The position numbers and the translations under genes were made by a program. A stretch of 64,000 bases of DNA, taken from Patagioenas fasciata. Lineage: Eukaryota; Chordata; Aves; Columbiformes; Columbidae. The stretch is from contig NC_092525.1 of the NCBI RefSeq assembly GCF_037038585.1, forward strand, positions 29,910,367 to 29,974,366, in the 5' to 3' direction. The notes below the pieces were generated by a model that was not told the DNA's origin, made no database searches, and was given only the letters and a program-made list of their open reading frames with translations. Positions 27,355 through 39,392 of this stretch are shown here, in pieces. Every line of letters starts with the position of its first letter. Within the stretch, counting starts at the first letter, position 1.

Positions 27355-27705
27355 AGCCTTTACTGAGAGAAGGCCAAGGGCATTCCTCACTATTGTTACA
27401 TCTACCTCATGGTGGGGTGTAAGAAAGGGAGAGTCAGATTCTTCTTTCCAGGTTCCCAGTGACAGAAGAACAGGCAGAAGGCCTGGGATGGAACACAGAA
27501 AATTCTGGCTTAATATAAGGAAAAAATGTTTCAGATATTGGTGGCTGGTCACTGGCACAGGTTGTCTGGATAGGCTGTGGAATCTGCATCCTTCGGTATA
27601 CTTAACAGTTGACTGGAACAAGCAACCTGACCTAATAGGACCTATATTGAGCAGGTGATTGGACTACGTGGCCTGTGGAGGTTCTTTCAAAAAATGTATA
27701 ATCCA
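27355..27705 (+). mobile_element. Old CR1 LINE 3' fragment, plus orientation
   Basis: The stretch from about 27440 to 27600 reads like diverged CR1 ORF2 end: the GAACACAGAAAATTCTGGCT region, then TGGTCACTGGCACAGGTTGTC and TAGGCTGTGGAATCTGCATC. A degraded 3'UTR follows (GATTGGACTACGTGGCC). The preceding bases (27355-27440) resemble the upstream ORF2 segment with less certainty. It has several indels and no usable frame, so it is older than the minus-oriented copy about 1 kb upstream. Confidence 0.75.
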
Positions 27706-28917
27706 ATATCCTTCAGAGCTGATAGTAGCTTCAAAACAGTTTTGTAAAACCAGGGCTTTTTATATCCTCTAATTCCTATATGCAATAGTTCCATTGGTAT
27801 ATCTATAAGTAGAAGTTGGCTTGTAATAGCAAAATGCAGGAGTATTTTATTAGCTGGTTGCTGGAAAAACCTTAATTTTCTGCAGTTCCATTTTTAAAAA
27901 TAAATATGCCACCATGTTTCTCTGGGCCATCCAGTCAAATAGAGCTGAAGAGCTGAGTCTAGTGTTCATTGCAGTCTTGTTGTTGACTTAAGTCTTTGTA
28001 TCAGGCCTTATATCCTAACAATGGAAGTATTTGTATGCAAGCTCCAGAGTGAAATTAAGCTTTTTATGTGTATGGTGATGGATATTGGACTGTGCGAAAG
28101 AAATGGGGAAAATAAACTCTGTGCTAGGCAGAATTCACCACAAGATGTCTCATGTCTCACTACGTATTTTTCACAACGGTAGGGAGCTTTCCAGCTAAGT
28201 CTGGTGAGTGGAATGTGAATGACATGATTTAGATTCTTCTGTGGAGTATGTTAAGAACACATAAAAATAGAGTGGATGTGGAATCCAGGCATGAAGAGTG
28301 TGTTCTTCAAGGGCTGATTAAAAATAAATGCACAGAGACTAGCATCACTGAATATGAACAAAATTTTCCAGAAAGGGGAGGAAACCGAACAGTCAAAGCC
28401 AAAGTAGAATGCTAGAAGAATGATCACACATTATAAAACAGGATGATCAAATCTCATTTTTTATTTCTAACAGCTTTTACTAACTAAGCCAAGTGGAATC
28501 TTTAAGGCTATGGTGTCCCTTTATGGACTGCTTCCTGTCCATGTAACATTTTGGGGCAGAGGGGAGTACATTTAAGTAACTTTTTGTCTGTTGGTTTTGG
28601 TAATCCAGAGTAGAGCCCGCATGCAGGTGAATCTGTACAAGCATTGGGCACGCTCATCTATTCTTAAGTGTATGTATTGGTGCTATATATGTATTTTTGA
28701 GTAGAACTCTTTTGTGTTCGTGTATATATGATTTCTTCCTGCACTAGAGCAGACTCTCTCACTCTGGGACGTTCCTTGGGTGAGGACAGCATCGTGTTCA
28801 GCTGCCTATTTTCTTTGTATATGTTAAATGAAAGTTTTAAACGTTAATTACTTTAATAGCTATCCATATACAGAAGAGGATGGATCTACATTTCAGAGCC
28901 TTTACCACCCGGCAAAT
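27706..28917. other. Proximal upstream region of PLPPR5
   Basis: AT-rich sequence leading to the CpG island. A TATATATG-like stretch around 28686 is more than 800 bp upstream of the start codon and probably not the core promoter. No exon was recognised, though an untranslated 5' exon here cannot be excluded. Confidence 0.55.
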
Positions 28918-29301
28918 AGCGGTGCCCCGTTTGTCTGCCCGAACACGTCCGAGCTGTGGTTGCGGGCGGTGCGGGGGGCACCGCCGGATCGCACAGTGCC
29001 CAGTGCTCGCCGCTTCCCGGCGGCTTCGTGCGGGGACGGGAAGGGACAGAGCGGGGCGGCGGGCAAGTCCGGGAGCTCCCCTGCCCGCACACGCCCGTCG
29101 TACAGGTGTGTGTGTATTCCGTGTAGAGAGAAGGAGGCGGCAGGGCGGGTTCACTCACTAATCACGGTCGCGGGGCCGCGCCGTGGGAGCCGTCCCGGGA
29201 CCGGGGGACTTTCAAATTGGCCTTCGCAGCCGGTACAGAGCCTTCCCCAGCCCCCTTCCTCCTCCCCGCCGGGGCCGGGGTCCGGCGCGGCGGCTGCTCC
29301 C

Positions 29302-29325
29302 GGGCGGGGCGGAGCGGAGCGGAGC
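29302..29325 (+). promoter_or_regulatory. GC-box cluster followed by GGAGC tandem triplet
   Basis: Two overlapping Sp/KLF-type GC boxes (GGGCGG at 29302 and GGGGCGG at 29306) run into three tandem GGAGC units at 29311-29325. They lie about 230-250 bp upstream of the PLPPR5 start codon. The motifs are plainly visible; their role as promoter elements is inferred from position and is not proven. Confidence 0.5.
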
Positions 29326-29552
29326 CGCCCCCTCTCCGCCGCGCTCCGCCCGCTGCACGAGCCGGCGCCCGCGCTGGAGCCGGTACCGGAGCGGCGGGCC
29401 GGGCCCCGCCTGCCCTGCCCTCCCCGCCCCGCGGGCCTGCCCGCGCTGCCGGCCGCCGCCGAGCCGCCTCCGCCCGCGGTGGATGCCGCCGGGGAGCGGG
29501 CGGAGCGCGCCGCCGGGAAGGGGGGCTGCCGCGGCCGCCGGAGCCCACGTAC

Positions 29553-29783
29553 ATGCGAGTGCCCTCTCCGCTCACCAGCATGCTTTACTTCCAGATGGTG
29601 ATCATGGCTGGGACCGTGATGCTGGCTTATTATTTCGAGTACACGGACACCTTTGCGGTCAACGTGCAAGGCTTCTTCTGCTACGAGGGCGCGTACCGAA
29701 AGCCCTACCCGGGCCCGGAGGACCGCAGCGCCGTGCCGCCGGTGCTGCTCTACTCGCTGACCGCAGGCGTGCCCGTGCTGGTG
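29553..29783 (+). CDS. PLPPR5: PLPPR5 coding exon 1 (residues 1-77)
   Basis: This exon encodes the cytoplasmic N-terminus, the first membrane helix (about residues 11-28), the first extracellular loop with FFCYEGAYRKPYPGPED (residues 41-57), and the start of helix 2. It ends after the codon for Val77, with donor GTAAGC at 29784 (phase 0). The start was chosen at the ATG at 29553 because MRVPSPLTS-MLYFQ matches the length of the PLPPR5 N-terminus as I remember it. A second in-frame ATG at 29580 (Met10) has an A at -3, whereas the first has T at -3, so leaky initiation is possible. The exon lies in a CpG island and is much richer in GC than the other four. The 5'UTR boundary cannot be seen, and the frame stays open upstream for at least 112 codons. 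Confidence 0.93.
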
Positions 29784-32734
29784 GTAAGCAAGCGGGGTCA
29801 GCCCGCGCCCCCACTCTGGCAACTTGTTGGGGCGGGCCGCGCCGCGGGCGGGTGGCTCTGGGGTGGCCCGGCGGGCGGGGACCCTCCGTGCTCCCGGCGC
29901 TGCAGCCCGGCCCCACGGGCCCCGGTGGGCAGCGCTGTCGGGCCCGACCCCGGCCGCTGCCCGCCCCGCGCCTCTGAAGTTTATTTTTAGCACTGATTTA
30001 TGTAACTGCCAGTGCCTGTATTGCCAGCCCCGTTCGACTCCTTTCGGTAAAAATAATCTGTTTTTTGAAACGTTCGTTGGTTGCAGGTAGATGGGCTACT
30101 TGAGGGAAACCTGCATGTTAGCAACCACTCAATACTATTTTACCCAGTACCAATTAGAAAACCCCTCTGTCAGTTTATTTTTTTGGAAGTAAAATCATAT
30201 GTGTAAGGAACAGAGAGCAGTTCTGCTTGATTTAGTTGTCTCCATGTATCACAATTGCTGATGTATGTGCAAATTAAACCTATGTGTCTCTAATTTAATG
30301 TGATTGTCTGTCAATCAGGTTTAAATAGATGTATCTAAAAGGAGACTTATTTCATTGATTTACTTTGGGTTTTTCAGAAAACAGCTAAGAGTTGTCTTCC
30401 CTTCAAGTTGTTGAATGTACTATTTGTATTGTCAGGTAACAAGGGCATGAGCATCATTTAATAATCCCTGACCATACTGTGGAGCTAAGACAGAGGGAAC
30501 GAGATGGGAATGTTTAACCATTGGGGATGGATTATATGTAGACTTACCGGGTGTATGCGAAGTTACACATACAGAAACTCCCTCTGAAGACTTTATTTTA
30601 ATCAACTGTAAGCGCTGGAATAAAAACAAAACAAAAAACCCCAAATACCTGCAATAGAAAGAGGCCTCCTAAGATATTAGTAGTTTCACGGATTAATTCC
30701 ACTTCAGGAAAATATAAAAAATATTAGAACAGAAGTCTTCATCAAGGTGATACTATGGTAATCCCATACACAGTTCCCTTCTGCATCATAGCACCATGAG
30801 GTCTCAGATGGTATCCAACCTAAAACCTCATGGTCAGGCTCAACCTTACTATTTAAGACCTTTTTTTTTTTTTTTTAATTTTTCCTTACAGATGGAACTA
30901 CATCATTTGGCAAAAGATGTTATGTAGCCTTTTGTTTTCATTTTCCTTTTTATTTTAACATCAGTTAGTTGACCATTTTATTTATCAGTTTACTTGTTTG
31001 CTCTTCAGAACTGCCAAAATGCTGTTGAGATTTTCAAGGGGTGTTTTTGTTAGTGATGTTTTTCTGTGGTTTGCATGTGGTGTCTGTCTTGCTTTTAATT
31101 CTGTTTCTTTTGTTTGGCTCAGGAAGTTATAAAGATTATGTCAGGTATTCATGATGAGCATCTCTTTTTCCTAATGTGTGTCAGCAAAATTGATTTGTAG
31201 CTTCCATTCATTTCCTGGGTGCTAGATGATTACGTCAGAGAAATCACCATGACATTTTGGGTTGGCAGTCTTTTAATTAGCTTTGCCAAAAAGCTAATAA
31301 TAGAATTTAATAATATTTAAGCTTGCTTCCTGTCCCAGTCACCAGTCTTTCAGGTAAACCACATTCATTGGGAGGTCAGGGCATGGAAAACCACATTGCA
31401 GCTGCCCATGTTGCATTTTCTTTTCCTTTTTTTTTCATTTTATTAAATGGAGAATTCAGCTCCTGGGAATGTCAGTCTCATTATTTCAACAACACTAAGT
31501 CTAATCATTAATGTTATTAAATAGAGGCAACATTTTTCAGGCTTCAGATAGAATTCAGTTCTGATTCTCCTTGGAAAATCCTCCTGGACTTAGTGTTTAC
31601 ATGGGATAGCTCTTGCTCAGTTGTGTATGGTATGGGCATTGCCTTTGCTTGTTCTTTTCATTGAAAGAAGTGGTGAAGGTAATATTTCTTCAACAAAGCA
31701 ACTTCTGTGAATGAAATTGTACTTTTTTCCCCCCTGTAATCACTATTGTCATGGAATATAGTTTATTAAATACTATGATTTGTGAGAGGCTTTTTTGGTT
31801 TTTTTGTTCGTTTGTTTTTCTTCTGTTATTTCGTTTTGGGGGGCTAATACCATTTCTGGAGTTTTGAGGTAGAGCAACAAAGAGTCTTTACCTTGGTGTT
31901 CACAGTAACTGGTTTTATTTTGAGGGATGGGACTTGTTGGATTGGAGCCATACAGTGCTTCAAGGTAACTGAAGTTCTCTTAATAACTGGAGTACTCTTA
32001 ATGTGACTCAATCAATGGCTCCACTGCATCAAGTTTTAATGAAGTTGCTCTAAAATCAGAGAACAAGTTCTTCCAGTGACCTTCCTCTTTCCACATGCCT
32101 GCTATTAGAAAACTGGAAAGTAAAGTCCTGGTAGTTGGATCTGCCTTGGTGAGCATCACATTGACAGTGAGTCTCTTGGTGCTGTGAGGCTGTCCTGCAG
32201 CTGCCTTTCCAAAACTCCTGTGCCACATCAGAGCTGCAGCAAGCAGACCCGAGTTCCAGCCAGGTGGTGGAGCTGAGTGTCTGGTCACAGGGCAGCAACG
32301 TGCATATGCTGAAATGTAAATAATGAGGTGGGTCATTTGCAAGGGATATACCTATGGGCATCATGTTAGTCCTGGAAAGTTTCGGGTTAGTCGTGAAAAT
32401 GCTACTTCCTACTAATACATTCCTGTAGCCCTGGTGCAGCACTGCTGCCACATGTCCTTTCCTGAGTCCATCTGCCCCCGTGCCATCCAAACACACAATG
32501 CTGCTGGCTGTTAGGTCACAGCTCCTCAGGAGTCTGATGTGGAAAGGGGAGTCCTGGGGCAGAAGCCGAGGCTGCTTGCTCTCCTGTAGTGCTTGAATGG
32601 TAGGTGCTCTGGTATATGAAAGGGAAATGGTGACTGAAGGAAGGGAGTTTTCTATTCTGCAATTGAGACTTATGTGGTTTGTGTATCTACATTCTTTGGT
32701 CAAGCATTTACATTGTATTAACCAAGTTTTTGGT

Positions 32735-32825
32735 CAGCTCTGAAGTTATCGGGCAGATGATCGTTGGTGACTAGATGATCATTGTAGGTCCCTTCCAGCT
32801 GAGCTATTCTATTCTACAGTATCTC
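32735..32825 (+). mobile_element. Short CR1 3' terminal fragment
   Basis: The sequence CTAGATGATCATTGTAGGTC (from about 32771) followed by CCTTCCAGCTGAGC and ATTCTATTCTA is the typical CR1 3'UTR end. About 40 bases upstream also fit a CR1 3'UTR, more loosely. Beyond that, similarity stops abruptly at the edge of the unexplained block 31990-32735. Confidence 0.7.
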
Positions 32826-32914
32826 CTAGGTCAGGTAGCAGCTAGTAAGAAGTCAAATCGTTGTGCTGTTGACTTCAACAGTAATCAGTTTATTTTCACT
32901 AATAGACGTATCTG

Positions 32915-33090
32915 CTTGAAGCTGCCCAGAGAAGGTGTGGAGGTCCCTCCCTGGAAGTGTTCAGGGCCAGGTTGGATAGAGCTTTGAGCAGTCTGGGCTA
33001 GTGGAAGGTGTCCACCTATGTCAGTGGGCTGGAATTAGATGATCTTTAAGGTCCCTTCCAACTCACACCATTCTTTGATTCATAGATTTA
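32915..33090 (+). mobile_element. CR1 LINE 3' fragment, plus orientation
   Basis: A recognisable CR1 ORF2 end and 3'UTR: CTGCCCAGAGAAGGTGTGGA, then CCAGGTTGGATAGAGCTTTG, then AGATGATCTTTAAGGTCCCT and the degenerate ATTCTTTGATTCATAGA terminus. It lies about 90 bp after another CR1 terminus in the same orientation. The two may be separate insertions or a rearranged single one. It sits inside PLPPR5 intron 1 in sense orientation. Confidence 0.88.
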
Positions 33091-33765
33091 ACAGCAATTG
33101 TAGAAAACCTATAGAGGAATCCAGCAGCTGTTCTGTAGGGTAAGAACTTCTTCCTTTCCCAGCTTTTATTTAGGTTCCACGAAATGAAACAGGATACATT
33201 GCAACATTGGCTTTATGTATTTTATGGATTATTGCTAAAGGATGTATACACTTTTTCTTACCTGTTAAATATGTAGTTTATGAGTTCTTCCACTGGAGAA
33301 TTTTGGGGGCCCAAGTGTTTGGATTTGTTTGGTTTTGTTTTTAAAAAAGGCTGAAAACAACTGCAGCTTAACATATAACAAAATATATGGCCTATTCCAG
33401 GGTTAGAATATTTTTGGTGGAAGATCTCCTAAGTCATAACTTTAGGCACAGGTAAAGTAGTGCCTGAGTGAGTAGATGTGTTTACAGAAAGAACATTAGG
33501 TAGACTAACAGGAAAATGTTCTACAATATGTAGATGAGGTTGAAATTGCAATCAGAAGAGTGCAGGTGCCCAAAGTGTGAGATTCTGTGATGAAAGAATG
33601 AGACCCCCACAGAGGCAGTGTCCCAGTGGGCTCTGTTCCTCCTCCTCCCATATGGCTTTGTGACTCAAGGTTGAAAGAGTACTGCTGGCTCTGCCCTCCC
33701 ATCTTTGTACTGTCTATAGCACTAATATCCAGAAATCTTGGCACACTGAGGAATTGTCAATAAAC

Positions 33766-33818
33766 TTTTTCTTTTTTTTTTTCTTTATTTTTTCTTTATT
33801 TTTTTTTTAATTTTTATC
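33766..33818 (+). repeat. T-rich low-complexity tract
   Basis: About 50 bases made of T runs broken by single C and A bases, including TTTCTTTATTTT-type units. Low complexity inside intron 1. Confidence 0.9.
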
Positions 33819-34558
33819 TTTAAGTCGAATACGAAGGTGTCAAGAAGTACACTCTTGATTTAAGTCTCTTCAAATATGTAATAAGCATAAAAGTGCTTGT
33901 TGAGAGCTCAGTGCTATTTAAGCCATTTCCCAAAGTGCCAGTTCTTGCTCAGTGGGCTGGTTGCTTTTTTAGACTTGTTATGACAGATGTAACTTGGGAA
34001 ATACATGTCAGTCTAATCCTTTAGCTTCCAGTAGAAGTGATTTGTAGAGCTGTGAGGCTAGTGTCTTATGTTTTCAGAATCTATAGAGGGAACAGTTCTG
34101 CATTATTTCTGTCTGGTAGATCTTAATAATTTTTACCTCTCTAAAATACTATTAACTGCACTCAAGGATTCTTTTAATGAGTCCACACACTAATATGGAT
34201 TACATAAAATGTCAAAAATGTTTAACCAACAATGGGTGTAACACTCAAAGTATTCGACCTAAGATGTACAATGACTGTTGTATAAAACCCAGGAGGAGAT
34301 AGTGACACACTTTCATTACGATGTGTAAACAGTTTTATTATGCAAATGTTTGTTTTTATTTCCAAGTAACAAGCGGATGATTACAATACTTACGCATAAA
34401 ATATACACTGTTCTATTGCCTACATGAATTCCTAGCATATTCATAATTTCCCCTGTAAACCAATTAAAGACTCATTTGTTTTAGAATAATCCTCTTAATA
34501 TCATCATGGAAAAAATATCTGCCATTCAGACATGAGGTATTGTATTCTGTTTGTTGTT

Positions 34559-34585
34559 GTGTGTGTGTGTGTGTTTGTTTGTTTT
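34559..34585 (+). repeat. GT microsatellite with TTTG extension
   Basis: Eight GT units (34559-34574) run into TTGTTTGTTT repeats. It is likely polymorphic in length. Confidence 0.88.
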
Positions 34586-37500
34586 TAGTAGACTGGATGA
34601 ATCCCAAACAAGGAATGGATGTTAAGAATCAGGCATTCTGCCTTCAGATTAGCTTTAGTCAGTAACTTTCTACTTTATGAGCATTTGAGGAAGGAATTTT
34701 GAAACCTGACAAAAAGACTGTAAAGTGAGAGATGCAAGACCATGTATCAAATTTACTGTACTCTGATGCTTTAAGAAAAAGCAAGATCATTTTGTGAGTA
34801 ATGAGAAAGAGAAATTACGTTTTGAAGGATCAGCACAGATTTCATAAGTCTCCCTTTATTTGATGTCTCTGCTGATGTCTTTAATAGTTCCAGGTCTAAG
34901 CAGTTTGAGAGTAGTTGAAAGATATGCAGAGACCTGAAGATGTGCTGCTTGTGTCCAGCTTGTAGCTCCCAGCTGATGTGATTGGACTTGCTTCTATTTC
35001 ACTCTTCCTTTTTGAACTTGCTGGTCCCTCTTTTCCTTCTGGTATCTGATTCCATGTGCTGTGGCATCAGGGACTGATCGGATTCCATCAGACTGAGTTT
35101 TCAAAATGCTCTTGTTAGAATAACTTTTAGTTAACTTATAGTTTAGTGAAACTGTTGTACTCTGATAAAACTTAGTGCTGTACATGAAAAAGGCTGTTGG
35201 ATTGTGATCCATTTCTGTTACATGTTGGTTATAACTTAAGGAAAAACAATTTAGAATTAAAGTTCTGAAAAATAAATATTTCTGGAATTATTTTCTGTGA
35301 ATTTGCTGTGCCAAGAATCTCTACATTTACCTCATAGTTGAGAACTCTAGGTGCTTTTCACTCCTGACCTTTGTCAGAAAAAAAGCATTACCTTCGCAAG
35401 TGTTTCTTCCATCCATTTTAGACTGATTGTTTTTCTACTTCATGGTTGGTACCAAGTCACTTTAGACAAAGACACTTTGATACTATTGGAAAAAACAAGA
35501 GCACAGGGTCAGGATTGAGCAGAGTTTTCTCCCACTCCGCTACTCAAACTAGAAGTGGCCTCTCTGCACCCTGAAGGACATTAAGCTGTTTTGACAGTTC
35601 TGCCAGAAAGAAATCAAGGAAATTTGATAAATAATTCAAGGATGCACAGTTGCAAGCACCTCTGTGTTACAGGGCGAAAAATTCTAAGAATGTGTAGTGA
35701 GGTATTCAAGTGTTCATTTTTAGGTACATGTTCTAGAGGTAGTTAGAGGAATCACCCAGCGAAGTGTTCAGTCTGTCCTCATGCTCTTTTTGGGAGCAGT
35801 AAAGCCTTTTTGCTAGGTAACTAGCTGCAATACTTGAACATCTCCCAATGCTGTTTTTTAAATTACAATGATAATGCAACAGAACATTTGAATTGTACAT
35901 GTAGACTTGTATGAATTGGGTAGACTAAATTTATCCTCTGAAATCCAATGGAAATGGTTTTACTTGTATGAAAAACTCTATTTAGCTTTTTGATATGTGA
36001 CCTGTTTCAATAATCCTGGAATATCTTTGGTTAGCTAAAACTCATATATGTGTCCTTTTCTTTTTGGTGCATTTGACAGCTCTTAAGACTTTTCATGAAG
36101 AAGGAATTGCCAGAATACCTTGTTTACTCTATGATCATGTTTTTCTTGAAGGGCCCATTTGGTCTCTGTCTTCACAATTGTTTCAACCTGTGTGCACAGC
36201 TGCAACTGCTTTTCCTTGATAGTTGGTCTTCTGATATTCTGGCATTAAGGGGCAAGTGAGAAGAAAGACATGTAAAAAATACTGTTTTGGTTGGTTGGTT
36301 TTAATGTGCAAATGCTGGGGACTTCAGAGAGCCACTTTTTTTTTTTGGAAGGGGGGAATGCCAGCAGGAGATGTTAAAGCTAAGGCACAATTTATGTCAT
36401 GCTCTTCCTTTGTGAAAGGAAAATTGCATTGCAACTTTACTTAATAATAAAAAATAAATCACAATGTTAAAGTCTGCAGTAACTTTGTGTGCCAGATGTC
36501 AGTATGGGCCTGTTGGGACACATAGCAAGACAAATACATGGTTTGATAGTCTGATGCTGTTTTTATCCCAGCATAAAACCACTAATCTGACAGAGCTGTA
36601 ACCAGGAAAAACAACGAAAGATTCAGAACTATTGTGGTTTTACTTGGGAATTCTTCTTTATCTAGCTGTCTTCCTCTTGTGCTGCGGTGGCTTACATGAA
36701 CAGTGCCTGCAGAAGTTATGTTTGTACTTGCAATTGAATGTGTAATTTCTGCTGTGCTTGCTATGCATGCTATTTACAAACACTAACAATATCAGGGCCA
36801 TATGCTTCATCCCTTGATGGGCTCTCTGGAAGTAAAGTGGCAAGCAGATGTGAACAAGGCAGACAGCGTTCTGTTTGCAACAGCTGAATGCCTGCTTGTC
36901 CTATAAATGATGCACTTATGTTTAAGTGAGAAATTGTTAATCCAACTGATCCAATGCGATTAGGGAATTTGTACGCATTGTTAGTAATCTAAAATAGTAG
37001 GCTTGAAGTAATAATCAGTTTCTCAACCAAACAATTCTTGGTCATTGTGCATCATGCAGGATTGAGGACATAAGTGTCCATATGAGGCATAATAAATGAC
37101 AGCCAAAGTAGAATTATAAGTAGCTTTAGGTGTGTTTTTTCAGCCTAAAAAGCAGTGTGGCATTTAAAAAGCTTTACAATGCTCTTGCAGCATCCCTCAG
37201 ATACATTGAACTCAGTGATGGCCCAGCTTCCATCATAAATGGTTCTTATTTAGCTGAGGTGTGGTACCTCATAGATTGCAAATAAAAAGCTTAGTTGAGC
37301 AGGATATACCACATCTATAGTATTTAGAAGACATGTACATGTGACATGCTGTTGTAATGATGCTTATCCACTGTGAACATGCTAGTCCTTAGTATTTGTG
37401 CATAATACAGTGAACATGGTCTTGGAGAAGGATTAGGAAAGCACAAGTTCTAACACTTGCTGTCTCTGATCAGCAAGCTAGCTTTACTAAGATCACTTCT

Positions 37501-39317
37501 ATTCACTTGCAGGTGGGAATATGTTTATTTTTAATGTAAAGCACTAAGAAATATCTAGTAGAAAAATTACTATATAGATATAAAGATTTTTTTTTTTTTA
37601 ATCTGCTATTAATCTAACAAATTGTTTTGGTACCACTTCAAAATAGACTCTCCATCCTGGATGCCATTTCCTGGCTTATGAGGCACGATAAAAAAACCCT
37701 CTGGTTCTACTGAGTGAAAATTCAGGAGGCTGTGGATTCCACTTCTGCTTATCATCCTGGACAATGTACACTGCTACCTGTAATTTTGCATGTCTTGTAT
37801 AAATGTATCATAATTATCCATTGTAATTATTATACATTATATGAAAATTTCATTAACCTTATATACTTACTAATGTACAACCAATTAAAATTGTAATATA
37901 GCTATATTTTAAGGTTTTTCTTATTTACAAATAGCATTTTTCTTTCTCTGCAGATATCACTTCTTGCCTGTGACCCACGTAGGGTTAAGGAGTATGTATG
38001 AAGGCATTCATTCCTAAGCTAAATTTTTGTTTTGTTTTGTTTTCTAAATAATAATAATTTAAAAACCCTCTCAGGAGCAGAAGTCAGCGCAACAGTATCC
38101 TGCTGTTCTGATTCTTTTTTCTTTCTCTACCTAGCATTTTGAAACACCTGTTATTTTAGACTGGGAGGCTCCATACCATCTTTAAAAGGGACCTGAGTCA
38201 TACTTTTTTTTTTTTTTTTGGTCATTCAAACTCTGAAAAATATTATGAGGACTTTATTTGGTCAATTTGTACTTTCCCTCTTTGTAAATCAGGTATTAAA
38301 GGTTAGAAAACAGTAAGTGGAACTCAGCTTCCCACTATAGTTATTTTGGATAGTAATAGGGATTTCTGTGACATGTCCATAGCAATTTAGGGCTCAGACA
38401 TGACTGAATTAATTCTGCTTAAAGATTTGTTAATCACGGGTCAGCTGAGCTGCTGTAACCAACCATGTGCAACTTGCAGCCTGTGGGGAGCACAAGGTGA
38501 AGTATTTGAGCTTGACCAGCTCTAATTAAGACTTAGGCCAATACATGCTACCTTTTTGGATTTTTACAGAATGGGTGCACAGACTGTCTGTAACATGTCT
38601 CTGCAGACACGTGGAGACCTCATATGGTCACATTGCTCCTGGCTGATGTCTGAAGTCTGACCTCCCCATTTGCAGAAGTGTGTGGCTCTGTGCATAGGTT
38701 CATCCCTATGCAGAACAATGTGTGGAGATGCCCATGTCTCAGTACATATTTATTAGTAGTTTGATCATGCTTACATAGATTTCGTGTGGTGTCCAGAGCC
38801 TCTTGGCTGCTCAGTTTCTGCCTCTCCTGTTCCTATGGGGTTGTCCTTGGACCTGTTGGGGTGTATCTGGGCTCTGCCATGAGGTCAGGCTTGATTTTGC
38901 TGTCTTTGTGCATTCAAACTGCACAGATGTGAGTGTGAGCATCTGAAAGGCCTGAGGGAGGAATGAGGAGCTGGTGCTGCACTGTACCGTACGCCTCGAG
39001 CGCACTCGTGTGAACGGTGGTGAGGACAGTTCAGCTGTTATGATGGCTTTCACTTTGCCACGCTTTTGCTCACGCTTGATTGAAGTCAGTGCTTCATTCA
39101 GTGATGGGGGTTCTTTCCAGAGCATTTAGCAAAGGTAGGTGAGACGTTTTAGGCAGACTGACCTTGGTGTATATAAGCACCTCGTGTACATGTGCAGCTG
39201 GCAGAACGAATGTCTGGAGCTGGGTTGTGAGCTTTATCAGGCTTTGCCTTGATAAAAGGATCTGGCCACCCAAGGAGGATATACGTTTAGCCTCTACTGC
39301 CTGGCTGTCACGGTAAT

Positions 39318-39392
39318 TGTGATACTAGGCTTCTCTGTAAAGCACTGGGAGATCTGTGCATGAAAAGAATTATACAAGAGCTAGGTATGTAC
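39318..39392 (+). mobile_element. MIR/CORE-SINE-like tail
   Basis: CTGTAAAGCACTGGGAGATC, then TGTGCATGAAAAGAATTATA and CAAGAGCTAGGTAT, resembles the conserved tail of CORE-type SINEs (GTAAAGCGCTTTGAGAT ... CTATATAAGAGC). The head of the element is not clear. The match is by eye, with no alignment score available. Confidence 0.42.

Larger units (their letters stand above)
28918..29975. promoter_or_regulatory. PLPPR5: CpG island over PLPPR5 promoter, 5'UTR and exon 1
   Basis: GC content and CpG frequency rise abruptly near 28918 and fall back near 29975, against AT-rich flanks. The block surrounds exon 1, as expected for a CpG-island promoter of a neuronally expressed gene. No TATA box is evident close upstream of the start codon. 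The transcription start site cannot be fixed from sequence. Long open frames occur on both strands here because GC-rich DNA lacks stop codons; apart from exon 1 they show no recognisable protein. Confidence 0.85.

Noticed and set aside
1..28917. Exons of neighbouring genes (PLPPR4 or SNX7, which flank PLPPR5 in mammals)
   Set aside because: No conserved coding block with splice sites was recognised. In mammals these genes are far enough away to lie outside such a window.
28828..29993. Several overlapping open frames of 139-280 codons on both strands in the CpG island
   Set aside because: GC-rich DNA lacks stop codons. Only the frame containing MLYFQMVIMAG matches a known protein; the rest are compositional shadows.
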